This document shows positions 1 to 7,997 of a stretch of 46,526 nucleotides of DNA, one piece after another. This stretch comes from Phycisphaerae bacterium (lineage in GTDB: Bacteria > Planctomycetota > Phycisphaerae > SM23-33), in the NCBI GenBank assembly GCA_016929245.1, contig JAFGJE010000223.1, positions 1-46,526 of the forward strand. Direction: 5' to 3'. Positions within the stretch are counted from its first letter, which is position 1, and every line of letters starts with the position of its first letter. The position numbers and the translations under genes were made by a program. The notes under the pieces are model-generated. The model saw only the letters and a program-made list of their open reading frames with translations, was not told the origin of the DNA and did not search any database.

Positions 1-1
1 A

Positions 2-541
2 AAATGGTGGGGCCACTACCCGAGCGACAACCACGACGCCGGCTGGAACGGCACGGCCATCGCCCAGATGCTGATGCGTGCGATGATTGTGGATTATATC
101 CTGGCGAAGGACAACATTCACGTGGCGGGAGATCAGTGTCCCACCGGCGCCGCCGGCGGAACCATCCAGTTCGACCGTGCAGGCAGCTATGATCCGGATT
201 GTGTCGAGTGGGATTCCGACGGCGAGTATTCGCAGATATACGGCGTGCATGACCAGGGGATTCAGTACTACCTGTATGACTTCAACGGCGACGTTCCCTA
301 CGGCGGAAGCTGGGATTATTCCACGTCGTCGGACGTGCTGAATTTTTCCGTGAACGATCTGATCGGATTTGGAATTCCGACGAATCAATGGTCATGGTTC
401 TATGTCGCGGCTGTGGATAATGAAGGCACGGCCTGGTCCGCCGGCGACTGGATGTACCTCTCCAGCGGCGCCCCGGAACCGGCGAGCCTGAGCCTGCTGG
501 TGATCGGCGGTATGGGAATTTGGGTGCGTCGGAAACGATAA
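2..541 (+). CDS. PEP-CTERM sorted protein, 5' end outside window
   Basis: The frame is open from the left edge, so the N-terminus and start lie outside the window. About 179 residues are visible. They are acidic and rich in Gly, Tyr and Trp, as expected of a secreted beta-rich domain. The last 25 residues have the PEP-CTERM layout: a PEP triplet (APEPASL), a short hydrophobic segment (LLVIGGMGIW) and a basic tail (VRRKR). In this family exosortase cuts or anchors the protein at the outer surface. No exosortase gene lies in the window. The function of the globular part is not recognised. Confidence 0.85.
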   Translation, partial: KWWGHYPSDNHDAGWNGTAIAQMLMRAMIVDYILAKDNIHVAGDQCPTGAAGGTIQFDRAGSYDPDCVEWDSDGEYSQIYGVHDQGIQYYLYDFNGDVPYGGSWDYSTSSDVLNFSVNDLIGFGIPTNQWSWFYVAAVDNEGTAWSAGDWMYLSSGAPEPASLSLLVIGGMGIWVRRKR

Positions 542-611
542 CCACGAGTCACGAGAGGAAGGACATCTCATCATCTCCTTTTTTAGTTACGTGGTTTGCA
601 ATATGTGGGGC

Positions 612-645
612 GGTCCTGAAAAGGATCGTCCCATGTATGTTTTAG
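612..645 (+). terminator. possible hairpin terminator after the PEP-CTERM gene
   Basis: An imperfect stem (GGGCGGTCCT, loop GAAA, AGGATCGTCCC) is followed by a short T-rich stretch. It sits about 70 bases after the stop codon at 541. The stem is imperfect and the T-run weak, so the call is tentative. Confidence 0.35.
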
Positions 646-680
646 AAATGAAATAAAATATCTGGTCGACAAAATATATA

Positions 681-725
681 TTGTTTGATTAAACAATCTT
701 TTGTATAATACGAGTATCTGATACT
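681..725 (+). promoter_or_regulatory. sigma-70-like promoter with two dyads, upstream of the MttB gene
   Basis: A -35 box TTGTTT (681-686) lies 17 bases before a perfect -10 box TATAAT (704-709). The -35 overlaps a dyad with 7-base arms (ATTGTTT GATT AAACAAT, 680-697). A second dyad, AGTATC T GATACT (713-725), covers the expected transcription start. Such placement fits operators for a repressor, but no cognate regulator is adjacent. The leader to the start codon at 977 would be about 260 bases and includes a degenerate repeat. Confidence 0.6.
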
Positions 726-748
726 TTATCGCATCGAAATATTTACAT

Positions 749-880
749 TGTCATCCCGAGCGCAGGCCCGAAGGGCCGGAGTCGAAGGACCTTACGGGTG
801 GTTGGGCGTGAGGTCGACACAGCTTGCCCCCAGGGGGCTTCGCTCCGCTCAGGCCCTAGGGGCTCCTTAGGAGATGACAA
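749..880. repeat. degenerate copy of the TCATCCTGAGCG palindrome family
   Basis: The outer arms (TGTCATCCCGAGCG and AGGAGATGACA) and the inner segment (GGACCTTACGGGTGGTTGGG) match the other copies at 3301, 19332, 30707 and 37034. The arms have diverged here. It is the only copy lying in a 5' leader rather than just after a gene. Confidence 0.7.
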
Positions 881-976
881 CCGGATCGTTTTGGATGTGA
901 CAAAATGTTGCATGTGTGCCGGAGGAGGAATTCCTCCGGTCGGTTCCAGGAACGTTTGATCGAAAAGGAACATTGT

Positions 977-2455
977 ATGTCGAAGCTGTCACTTGCGATA
1001 TTGAACGAGGATGAGATTCAGGCGTTGCATCAGCAGACGTTGTGGGTGTTGGAACACGTAGGCTGTCGGGTGGCGTCGAAGGAATTTCGGGTTGCTTTGC
1101 GAAAAGCCGGCGCGAAGGTGGACGACGCGTCCGAGACGGCGCGTTTCCCCGCGAAGATGGTCGACGAGATGATCGACTTGGCCCCGGACACGGCCTTGCA
1201 CCAGGAACTCAGCGGAAAGGTGCATACGTCCAACGCGGAGAGTCGGTTTTACGGCGCGATTCTGCTTGATCCCAACGTGGTGGATTATCACGAAGGCCGG
1301 CGCAAGCCGGTTCTGGAAGACGTCCGCCGGCATACGATCATCGCCCAGTCCCTGCCGCACGTCAGCGCGTTGATGCGGATGCAGCAGAGCATCACCGCCA
1401 TCCCCGGTGAGGCGGGCTATCTCGCGACGATGGAAACGTATATCCGCCATCACAACAAGCACCTGCACATCATGCCCACGGATATGGACAATTGTCGCCT
1501 GTGGCTGGAACTGCTCGATATGCTTCAGGACCATTACGGCTGGGCGGACCGTTCGCCCGTCGCGACGATCGCCGTGGCGGTCACCAGTCCGTTGCAGCTG
1601 CACGACATCAACTGCCAACTCCTCCAGACGGCCATCGACCGCGGATTTCCCTTCACGACGACCGTCTGTCCGATGGCCGGCGCGACTTCGCCGTATACCG
1701 TCGCGGGTACGGCGCTGCTGGCCAACGTCGACGCGCTGCTTCCGATCCTGATCGCCCAGGTTCTCAAACCCGGACACCCGTCCTATTACGTCACCGCGCC
1801 GTCGGTCATGGACATGCGCAGCGGACACGACCTGTATTACAAGGCCGAGAAGGTCAAGTTCAAATTGATCGCCGGGCAGATGAGCCGTTTCTACCAACTC
1901 CCCGCCTCCGGTGAATTCGGCGGGTCCATGACGTATCAACACGACATGCAGAACGGCGCGGAGTCGATGGCCTACATCCTCGCGTCGGTGCTGGGCGGGC
2001 AGGCGAGCATGATCGGCCTGGGCAGTCTCGACAACGCCAACGGCATGAGCGGCGAGCAGATCATCATTCAGCACGCCATGCTGGAGATGGCGGAGTATCT
2101 CCGGAAGGGCGTTTCGATGGATCGTCTGGAAGCCGACGCCCGGTCCATCGCCCGCGCGGGGATCGGCGGGAATTTTTTGGCCGACGAATGGACGCTCGAA
2201 AATCTGCGAGGCGATGAGTTTTTCGATTCCGACCTGTTCGATTTTTCGGGCGGATATCACAAGGATTCCGAGGACATCTACGAACGGGCGCACCACAAGG
2301 CCGACGAGCTGGTCGAGAATTATACCCACGTCGTACCCGACAAAACCCGCGACGCGATTCAAGCGTTCTTCGACGAGAAACGAAAACAACGAAGCGATTC
2401 CGGCGGCACCTATGTACAGGTCTCTCAGGAGACGAAGGAACAGAAGGCCCTGTAG
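977..2455 (+). CDS. trimethylamine methyltransferase family protein (MttB-like)
   Basis: A 492-residue member of the MttB superfamily, which moves a methyl group from a methylamine or betaine-like quaternary amine to a corrinoid protein. ATG 977 was chosen because AAAGGAA lies about 8 bases upstream and the product begins MSKLSLAILNEDEIQ, as family members do; an ATG at 905 would add 24 unlikely residues. The family body is visible: N-terminal helices with HQQTLWVLEHVG, a central TIM-barrel region (ATIAVAVTSPLQL, SGEFGGSMTYQ) and a C-terminal HHKADELVENY helix. There is no in-frame TAG, so it belongs to the non-pyrrolysine branch, whose known members act on glycine betaine or similar compounds. 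No corrinoid protein or reactivase is adjacent, so the substrate cannot be named. Confidence 0.9.
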   Translation: MSKLSLAILNEDEIQALHQQTLWVLEHVGCRVASKEFRVALRKAGAKVDDASETARFPAKMVDEMIDLAPDTALHQELSGKVHTSNAESRFYGAILLDPNVVDYHEGRRKPVLEDVRRHTIIAQSLPHVSALMRMQQSITAIPGEAGYLATMETYIRHHNKHLHIMPTDMDNCRLWLELLDMLQDHYGWADRSPVATIAVAVTSPLQLHDINCQLLQTAIDRGFPFTTTVCPMAGATSPYTVAGTALLANVDALLPILIAQVLKPGHPSYYVTAPSVMDMRSGHDLYYKAEKVKFKLIAGQMSRFYQLPASGEFGGSMTYQHDMQNGAESMAYILASVLGGQASMIGLGSLDNANGMSGEQIIIQHAMLEMAEYLRKGVSMDRLEADARSIARAGIGGNFLADEWTLENLRGDEFFDSDLFDFSGGYHKDSEDIYERAHHKADELVENYTHVVPDKTRDAIQAFFDEKRKQRSDSGGTYVQVSQETKEQKAL

Positions 2456-2473
2456 TTGTGATCCTGTCATTAT

Positions 2474-2520
2474 TTGTCATCCTGAGCGGAACCCCCAAGG
2501 GGCTCCGCTCAGGATGACAA
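2474..2520. repeat. short TCATCCTGAGCG hairpin after the MttB gene
   Basis: A 17-base perfect stem (TTGTCATCCTGAGCGGA and its complement) closes on an inner CCCC/GGGG stem. It begins 18 bases after the stop codon and probably acts as a terminator or mRNA 3'-end stabiliser. It is the compact form of the larger family. Confidence 0.8.
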
Positions 2521-2594
2521 GTAGTCTTACGATAAAAAATTCACAACCCACCCCCCGATTCGCCTAACCAATTCCCTGCGCGCGTGTCTAATTA

Positions 2595-2705
2595 GTGTAC
2601 AAAGGGCGAGGCTCGCTCTATACGGCTGGGTGGTTCCAACATGGAGGAAGCCACACAAGGTACAGCCGTGAGTCTTCGTCCGGAACTCGTCGTTCGATAT
2701 CAGGA
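2595..2705 (+). promoter_or_regulatory. structured leader upstream of a PEP-CTERM gene
   Basis: Three successive helices can be drawn by eye: GGGCGA/TCGCTC with a tight loop; TACGGCTG pairing with CAGCCGT; and, inside the latter, GTGGTTCC pairing with GGAAGCCAC with one bulge. The segment ends just before the AGGAGGAGA ribosome-binding site. It does not match any riboswitch consensus I can recall. It may be a cis-regulatory RNA or simply a folded leader. Confidence 0.4.
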
Positions 2706-2714
2706 GGAGACATC

Positions 2715-3284
2715 ATGAACCGCACCGCAGCCGTCATCGCTCTGGTTGTACTCACAGCCGTCCCCGCACTGGCGACCACGTACAGCCACACCTACGAGCT
2801 GGACATCACCAACCTTGAGAATCCCATGTATCCCCCGGACCTGGTGGACCTGGATTTGTACGTCAACGAATTCCCGCCGCCGAATATGTCCGCGAGGCTG
2901 TTCGACGCGCTGCAGGTCGGGGCGCACAACGTGGGAACGACCTGGATCGCCACGTCGTCGACCGACCCGGCCTTTAGCGGCGTGGCGGTCTGGCTGACGG
3001 ACCTGAACGACGATTTTCTCTCCGTGGAGCTCTGGCTGACCAGTGAAGGCATGGACGAGAGCATTTTCTTCGCCCCCGACGGATTGCCGACGGGCAAGAC
3101 CGTCCAGGAAATCCGACTCACGCTGGATTCCTGGTACGAGGACAACAGCGGCCCGAACGGCATCTGGACGGCGAATGTGACGGTGGACGTCGTGACCACG
3201 CCCGAACCGGCGACGATGGCGACGCTCCTGCCGGGGATTCTGCTGATGCGACGAAGAAGGGAACTCCGCCGTCGGATTGGATAA
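2715..3284 (+). CDS. PEP-CTERM sorted secreted protein
   Basis: A 189-residue protein. ATG 2715 is preceded by a strong AGGAGGAGA site and begins a signal peptide (MNRTAAVIALVVLTAVPALA). The mature part is acidic and beta-like, with no recognised domain. The C-terminus carries TPEPATMATLLPGILL followed by RRRRELRRRIG, a PEP-CTERM signal with an unusually long basic tail. It is presumably exported and processed by an exosortase encoded elsewhere. The gene runs towards the minus-strand kinase gene, with a large palindrome between them. Confidence 0.85.
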   Translation: MNRTAAVIALVVLTAVPALATTYSHTYELDITNLENPMYPPDLVDLDLYVNEFPPPNMSARLFDALQVGAHNVGTTWIATSSTDPAFSGVAVWLTDLNDDFLSVELWLTSEGMDESIFFAPDGLPTGKTVQEIRLTLDSWYEDNSGPNGIWTANVTVDVVTTPEPATMATLLPGILLMRRRRELRRRIG

Positions 3285-3300
3285 GGAAATTATTCCACTT

Positions 3301-3394
3301 TGTCATCCTGAGCGAAGCGCAGCGAAGTCGAAGGAACCCACGTCAACGAACCCTTGAGGTCCTTCGACTTCGCTGCGCTTCGCTCAGGATGACA
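3301..3394. repeat. TCATCCTGAGCG long palindrome, copy between convergent genes
   Basis: Arms of about 35 bases (TGTCATCCTGAGCGAAGCGC continuing to GTCGAAGGA) are followed by their complement after a spacer of about 24 bases. It fills most of the gap between the stops at 3284 and 3417, where a symmetrical hairpin could terminate transcription from both sides. Confidence 0.85.
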
Positions 3395-3416
3395 GTTTAG
3401 AGATTTTTATAAAATC

Positions 3417-4517
3417 CTACGCGTTGGCGTATTTGGCGATGATCGCTTCCATCCGCTCGGATTTTTGTTCCATGTCCGCGACCATGGCCCATTGGGTTCG
3501 GCAGCGGTCGAGGTTGTGGTTTTCTCGGTGAATTTTGAAATACACGTCGCCCGCGAGGTGGTCCGTCAGGAACCGCAGGCCGATCGTGAACGTGATGAGC
3601 TTCGCCGAGAACGCTAGGTGCTCGATCTCGATCGGCAGGAGGAATTCCCGCGCCGCGTCGAGATAGCCGTGCGCCAGCCGCTCGAACAAATCCAGGCCGA
3701 TCCCGCATTTCGAGAGGTCGGTTTCGTCTTCCTTCGCCGTCGCCGCCGCGGTGCGGACGGAGTCGCCGAAGTCGTACATCGGCAGGCCCGGCATGACGGT
3801 GTCGAGGTCGATCACGCAGACGCCCTTTCCGGTCGCGTCGTCGATCATGACGTTGTTGAATTTCGTGTCGTTGTGCGTGGTGCGTTCGGGAGTCTTTCCC
3901 GCCGCGAGAAGATCCACCAGCACCGAGGCGATTTCTTCCCGCTGCAGGGCGAAATCGATCTCGGCCTTGCAACCGGCGGCGCGGTTTTTCACGTCGTGAT
4001 TCAACGTCTCCTGGAACGCGTCGAAGCGTTTGCGGGTGTTGTGGAAGTTTGGGATGGTTTCGTGCAGCCGGCCGCCGGGTAAGTCGCTGATGTGTTTCTG
4101 GAAGGTTCCGAAGGCGTGGGCGGCGTTGTAGACGTGGTCGAGATTTTCCACCAGGTCGTAGGTTTGCGCGCCTTCGATGAACTTGTACGTCCGCCAGTAT
4201 TCGCCGTCGATGATCGCGAAGCTCTCGCCGTCCGTCGTGGGAACGAGGGTAAGCGTTTCGCGGTCCGGGTCGCCGCCGGCGGCGAGGATCTTATTCCGCA
4301 GGTGCTCCGTGACGCGCCGGACGTTTTCCATCAGGTTTTCCGGCTGACGAAAAACGTCGGTATTGATCCGCTGGTGGATGTACCGAACCAGGCCGGCGTC
4401 GGTTTTCACGTGCGCCGCATACGTGTCATTGATATGCCCCGAACCGTAAGATTCGGCGTCGACGAACGTTCCGCCCAACTCGAAACGCGAGGCGATCCTG
4501 GCAAGGTCGTGTTTCAT
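3417..4517 (-). CDS. APH-fold sugar kinase, resembling N-acetylhexosamine 1-kinase
   Basis: A 366-residue phosphotransferase of the aminoglycoside phosphotransferase/choline kinase fold. The catalytic loop HNDTKFNN (about residues 215-222, D217) and the metal-binding VIDLDTVMPG (D237, D239) followed by YDFGDSVR are all present. Length and motifs resemble NahK, which phosphorylates GlcNAc or GalNAc at C1. The neighbouring nucleotidyltransferase supports this, as the pair could make a UDP-activated amino sugar from free hexosamine. The exact sugar is inferred. The gene follows the nucleotidyltransferase on the same strand, about 150 bases apart, with a repeat between them. Confidence 0.8.
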   Translation of the reverse strand: MKHDLARIASRFELGGTFVDAESYGSGHINDTYAAHVKTDAGLVRYIHQRINTDVFRQPENLMENVRRVTEHLRNKILAAGGDPDRETLTLVPTTDGESFAIIDGEYWRTYKFIEGAQTYDLVENLDHVYNAAHAFGTFQKHISDLPGGRLHETIPNFHNTRKRFDAFQETLNHDVKNRAAGCKAEIDFALQREEIASVLVDLLAAGKTPERTTHNDTKFNNVMIDDATGKGVCVIDLDTVMPGLPMYDFGDSVRTAAATAKEDETDLSKCGIGLDLFERLAHGYLDAAREFLLPIEIEHLAFSAKLITFTIGLRFLTDHLAGDVYFKIHRENHNLDRCRTQWAMVADMEQKSERMEAIIAKYANA

Positions 4518-4540
4518 AAATTCTCCAAAAATTCATTGGA

Positions 4541-4660
4541 AGAAAACGCGAATAAGACGAATGAAGACGAATCAGACGAATTGTTTTATAGAGAAAGTGT
4601 TGATAAAACACGAAAAAATATTCGTCTTATTCGTCTTTATTCGCGTCATTCGCGTTCTCT
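4541..4660. repeat. TTCGTCTTATTCGTC inverted repeat, copy 1
   Basis: GAAAACGCGAATAAGACGAA on the left is mirrored by TTCGTCTTATTCGTC and CGCGTTCTCT on the right, with an AT-rich centre. A second copy lies at 8982-9102. Each arm is itself built from repeated ACGAAT/ATTCGT hexamers. Confidence 0.85.
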
Positions 4661-4666
4661 TGTTGG

Positions 4667-5587
4667 TTATTTATTCCAAAGGTTAATGGGATACACGCCG
4701 TCGGCGGCTTTTCGGCGGATGGCGTCCTGGACGGCCGGGCGGTCCTGCTGGTACGTCACGCCCAGCCATTTTTCATCCGTCGGCAGCACCTTCACGACGG
4801 CCTTCTTCTCCGCGAGCAGTTCGTTAACGACGGTGGGGATGAAAAACTCGGCCTTGGGTTTCTCGATGTTCGCTTCGAGGAACTTCGGGAACCGGGCTTT
4901 GAGTTCCGCCATGATGCTCGGTGTGAAGCCCCACATGTTCATCGAGACGACGCTGTTGGGATCGATGGCGGTCCAGGTTTGCCCGTCGTCCTCGCTGAAG
5001 CGCGTCCCGGCGCCTTGCTTTTCGATGCGGGTTCGCTCGACGACGTTTTCGAGCAGCCCGTCCGCGCTGACGTTGCAGACGCCGCGAGCGACGTGCCCGT
5101 GCTCCGTGACCGTGTTACCCAGCACAAATCCGACCATGCTGTAATCGTACACGCCGTCGGCGTCGGCGGCGGTTTTGAGATGATCCGCCAGCGCCTGGAA
5201 CGACCCGGCCCCGTAGAAATCGTCCGCGTTGATCACCGCCGCGGGGGCGGTAACCGCGTCGGCGGCCGAGAGTAGGGCGTGTCCGGTACCCCAGGGTTTG
5301 ACGCGACCTTCCGGCAGGATGAATCCTTCGGGCAGTTGGTTGAGTTCCTGGAACACGTAGGCGGTGTCGATCTGCTTTTCGATGGTCCGGCCGACCTTCT
5401 CGCGGAACACCTGTTCGATATCTTGGCGGATGATGAAAATCACCTTGTCGAATCCCGCGCGCAGGGCGTCGTAGATCGAGTAGTCGATGATAATCTCGCC
5501 GCTCGGTCCGACCGGGTCGATTTGCTTCAAGCCGCCGTACCGGCTGCCGATGCCGGCAGCCATCACCACCAGTTGCGGATTCGCCAT
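4667..5587 (-). CDS. nucleotidyltransferase (sugar-1-phosphate uridylyltransferase type)
   Basis: A 306-residue protein starting MANPQLVVMAAGIGSRYGG. ATG 5587 was chosen because AAGGAGAA lies just upstream; an earlier ATG at 5632 adds 15 residues without such a site. The N-terminal AAGIGSRYGGLKQ is the nucleotide-binding signature of the NTP-transferase (GT-A fold) family, and INADDFYG supplies the expected metal-binding Asp. These enzymes make UDP- or other NDP-sugars from a sugar 1-phosphate. Together with the NahK-like kinase downstream it probably completes salvage of an N-acetylhexosamine. The exact nucleotide and sugar cannot be read from the sequence. Confidence 0.8.
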   Translation of the reverse strand: MANPQLVVMAAGIGSRYGGLKQIDPVGPSGEIIIDYSIYDALRAGFDKVIFIIRQDIEQVFREKVGRTIEKQIDTAYVFQELNQLPEGFILPEGRVKPWGTGHALLSAADAVTAPAAVINADDFYGAGSFQALADHLKTAADADGVYDYSMVGFVLGNTVTEHGHVARGVCNVSADGLLENVVERTRIEKQGAGTRFSEDDGQTWTAIDPNSVVSMNMWGFTPSIMAELKARFPKFLEANIEKPKAEFFIPTVVNELLAEKKAVVKVLPTDEKWLGVTYQQDRPAVQDAIRRKAADGVYPINLWNK

Positions 5588-5711
5588 GCCTTCTCCTTCC
5601 GTATCGCCAACGAAGTCGAAATCGTGAATCATTTATTTTACACGAAAACCCGATTCCGGGAACCCCCAAACCGCCGCAAATCTCGCCACGGAGTTTTTTA
5701 TAAAACCCTTC

Positions 5712-5740
5712 TTGACGAACCGGGAATTTCCGCGTATTCT
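5712..5740 (+). promoter_or_regulatory. rpsB operon promoter
   Basis: A -35 box TTGACG (5712-5717) and a -10 box TATTCT (5735-5740) are separated by 17 bases. Transcription would start near 5747 and give a leader of about 165 bases before the rpsB ATG. Confidence 0.65.
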
Positions 5741-5746
5741 TTCCGG

Positions 5747-5905
5747 TCTGTAGCTATGCGCTCCGCTGGTGTAGGCGGTATCCAAGCGCGGCGGACATCC
5801 GGCCCGCAACGGGCTGGAGGCAAAGACGTTAGGCCAGCCGAATCGATCGACCTGCCTGTAAGGTCGAGGGCGAAATCGCCGGAGAATTCGGCCCGGAACA
5901 TGGAG
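5747..5905 (+). promoter_or_regulatory. folded rpsB leader, possible ribosomal-protein autoregulatory RNA
   Basis: Several helices are visible in order: TCCGC...GCGGA (about 5762-5796), CCGGCCCG CAAC GGGCTGG, TCGACCT...AGGTCGA (about 5857-5877) and GGCGAAATCGCC just before the gene. Leaders of rpsB in other bacteria are known to bind S2 and repress the rpsB-tsf operon. I cannot match this leader to a published consensus, so the role is inferred from position and folding. Confidence 0.5.
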
Positions 5906-5912
5906 AACTCCA

Positions 5913-6764
5913 ATGTCGGACATGGTAAAGGAATTAATCGACGCGGGCATTCACTACGGGCACCGCGCCAGTCGCTGGAATCCCAAAATGAAGCCGTACA
6001 TCTACGGCAAACGGAACAACCTTCACATTATCGACGTGAAGGAAACGCTCCGCGGCCTGCTGCTGGCGAAGAAATTCATCGCCCAGACGGTCAGCCGCGG
6101 AAAGGACGCGCTGTTCATCGGAACGAAGCGACAGGCCCGCAAGTCCGTCCAGAAGCACGCCGAACGCATCGGGATGCACTGGGTGAACGACCGCTGGCTG
6201 GGCGGGACGCTGACGAACTTCCGCGAAATCCGCAAGCGCGTCGGTCGCCTGGACCAGCTCGAGCAGATGGAAACGGACGGGCTGCTGGACGCCTACTCGA
6301 AGAAGGAAGGTTCCTCCCTGCGTCGCGAGATGCGGAAAATTCTCAAGAATCTCGGCGGCATCCGCAAGATGACCCGCCAGCCGGGCGTGATGATCGTCGT
6401 CGATTCCGAACGCGAGCACATCGCCGTTCGCGAGGCCCGCAAGATGGGCATCCCCGTGATCGCGCTGATGGACACCGACGCGAATCCCGATCCGATCGAC
6501 ATCCCGATTCCGGGCAACGACGACGCGATGCGGGCGATTGAAGTGGTCATTCGCGAACTCGCCAACGCCGTCGAAGTGGGGATGCACACCCGCGTGGAGA
6601 CGGATCAGAGCGGCGAAAAACCCCAACCGCGACGGAGAAGCCGACGCGCCACGACCGCCCGGGCCGAAGATGCCGGCGAGGAAGACGCCGACGATGCCGA
6701 AGACTCGATGGAAGAATCCGCCGCGCCCGCGGTAGCCGAACCGGCGACGGAACAAAACGCGTAA
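5913..6764 (+). CDS. rpsB: 30S ribosomal protein S2
   Basis: A 283-residue protein with the complete S2 core: GIHYGHRASRWNPKMKPYI near the N-terminus, RWLGGTLTNF, and the DTDANPD and IPGNDDAMRA region. S2 sits on the small subunit and is needed for initiation. The core ends near residue 225. About 55 further residues form a tail that is first basic (PRRRSRR) and then strongly acidic (EDAGEEDADDAEDS), longer than the E. coli protein's tail. GGAG lies upstream of the ATG. It heads the rpsB-tsf-pyrH-frr order common in bacteria. Confidence 0.97.
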   Translation: MSDMVKELIDAGIHYGHRASRWNPKMKPYIYGKRNNLHIIDVKETLRGLLLAKKFIAQTVSRGKDALFIGTKRQARKSVQKHAERIGMHWVNDRWLGGTLTNFREIRKRVGRLDQLEQMETDGLLDAYSKKEGSSLRREMRKILKNLGGIRKMTRQPGVMIVVDSEREHIAVREARKMGIPVIALMDTDANPDPIDIPIPGNDDAMRAIEVVIRELANAVEVGMHTRVETDQSGEKPQPRRRSRRATTARAEDAGEEDADDAEDSMEESAAPAVAEPATEQNA

Positions 6765-6775
6765 GAAAGTTCGTT

Positions 6776-6881
6776 GGTGAATTGGTTGACTGGAGAACTG
6801 GTTAACTGGAGAACTGGTTAACTGGTAAGAAAACCATTCAGCCGATTCACCAATTAACCAGTTAACCATACAACCATTCAA
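6776..6881. repeat. GGTTAACTGG repeat between rpsB and tsf
   Basis: Two tandem copies of a 16-base unit (GGAGAACTGGTTAACT) sit in the left arm, and the right arm carries the complement (CCAATTAACCAGTTAACCA). The outer ends GGTGAATTGGTT and ATTCACCAATT also pair. The element occupies nearly the whole rpsB-tsf gap and leaves the tsf start free. Confidence 0.8.
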
Positions 6882-6896
6882 CAGAGAGATACTCCG

Positions 6897-7697
6897 ATGG
6901 CAGAAATTACAGCGGCACTTGTGAAACAGCTTCGAGAAGACACCGGCCTGGGCATGATGGACTGCAAAAAGGCGCTGGAAGAAGCCCGCGGCGACATCGA
7001 CGTCGCCAAGGATGCGCTTCGGAAAAAGGGGCTCGCGACGGCGGAGAAAAAAGCCGGCCGGGCCACCAAGGAAGGACTCGTGGCGATGAAGGTCGCCGAC
7101 GACCGGTCCACGGCGGCCATGATCGAGGTGCAGTGCGAAACCGACTTCTGCGCCCGCAACGAGCAGTTCCAGACGATGGTGACGGACCTGGCGGAGATGG
7201 CCTACGAGGCGTCCGACGGCGCCGTCGCGGCGACCGACGCCATGAGTCAACGGCTTCAGGATACTTTAGCGAAGATCGGCGAGAACATGTCCTACGCCCG
7301 CGGCGTGAAGATTTCCGCGCCGCTGGTCGGGAAATACCTGCACCACAACAACAAGGTCGGCGTGGTGGTCGGACTCAACGGGAAGGTGGACGACGAAACC
7401 CTCAACGACCTGTGCATGCACATCGCCTTCGCCAACCCGATGGGCATCGTTCCGGAGGACATCCCCGCCGACCTGGTCGCCAAGGAGCGCGAAATCGCCA
7501 AGCAGCAGGCGATGGATTCCGGCAAGCCCGAGGACATCGCCGAAAAGATGGTCGATGGGAAGATCAAAAAATTCCTCGCCGAACGCGCCCTGATGGAGCA
7601 ACCCTTCGTGAAGGACGACAAAAAGCAGGTCAAGCAAGTCCTGGGCGGAGTGAAAGTGACCGCCTTCGCCCGTTTCGCCGTCGGCGAGGCGGGGTAA
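6897..7697 (+). CDS. tsf: translation elongation factor Ts
   Basis: A 266-residue EF-Ts, the nucleotide-exchange factor for EF-Tu. The N-terminal UBA-like domain is clear (VKQLREDTGLGMMDCKKAL), followed by EKKAGRATKEG and the EF-Tu contact motif, which reads TDFCARN instead of the usual TDFVARN. The core domains continue to the C-terminal KVTAFARFAVGE. It lies 132 bases after rpsB, separated by an inverted repeat, and is probably co-transcribed with it. Confidence 0.97.
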   Translation: MAEITAALVKQLREDTGLGMMDCKKALEEARGDIDVAKDALRKKGLATAEKKAGRATKEGLVAMKVADDRSTAAMIEVQCETDFCARNEQFQTMVTDLAEMAYEASDGAVAATDAMSQRLQDTLAKIGENMSYARGVKISAPLVGKYLHHNNKVGVVVGLNGKVDDETLNDLCMHIAFANPMGIVPEDIPADLVAKEREIAKQQAMDSGKPEDIAEKMVDGKIKKFLAERALMEQPFVKDDKKQVKQVLGGVKVTAFARFAVGEAG

Positions 7698-7762
7698 GAC
7701 ACGACGTGGAATGTGGACCTGCTTGTCGGTAGGTTGATACAAAACACAAGCGATTGATCTCT

Positions 7763-7997
7763 TCGTCCCGAAGGGACAGCAGCATGTAGCCGGGTGGTGA
7801 GCGCAGCGAACCCCCGGAAAAGGTTATTGGGAAAATGAGTCCCAGCGGGACGACAGCGATTTTGGAATTGGAAAAACCACCCAAATTCCGGATTCACTGC
7901 CGTCCCTTCGGGACTTGGGATTTCAGGGAACCCGGTTCCGGGGGTTCGCTTCGCTCACGCCCCGGCTAAACGCTTACGACCCCTTCGGGGTCGGGAG
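7763..7997. repeat. cluster of GTCCCGAAGGGAC / CCCCGG inverted repeats
   Basis: Several elements face each other: GTCCCGAAGGGACAG with CTGCCGTCCCTTCGGGAC; GTAGCCGGGTGGTGAGCGCA with the complementary CGCTCACGCCCCGGCTA; and a local CGACCCCTTCGGGGTCG hairpin. The tsf-pyrH gap (552 bases) holds only this cluster and the element at 8110. No gene is seen there. Confidence 0.7.

Noticed and set aside
977-2455. Pyrrolysine in the MttB protein
   Set aside because: There is no in-frame TAG before the real stop, so this is a non-pyrrolysine homologue.
989-2470. A 493-codon minus-strand frame opposite the MttB gene
   Set aside because: Antisense shadow of a conserved enzyme; product composition is not protein-like.
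5747-5905. Known riboswitch, such as cyclic di-GMP type I
   Set aside because: The motif GGCAAAGACG looks superficially similar, but the order of conserved segments does not fit. It is kept only as an unassigned folded leader.
6776-6881. CRISPR array
   Set aside because: The 16-base tandem units are contiguous, without spacers, and form part of an inverted repeat.
5934-7250. A 438-codon minus-strand frame across rpsB and tsf
   Set aside because: It runs through two highly conserved genes and the repeat between them, which no real gene would.
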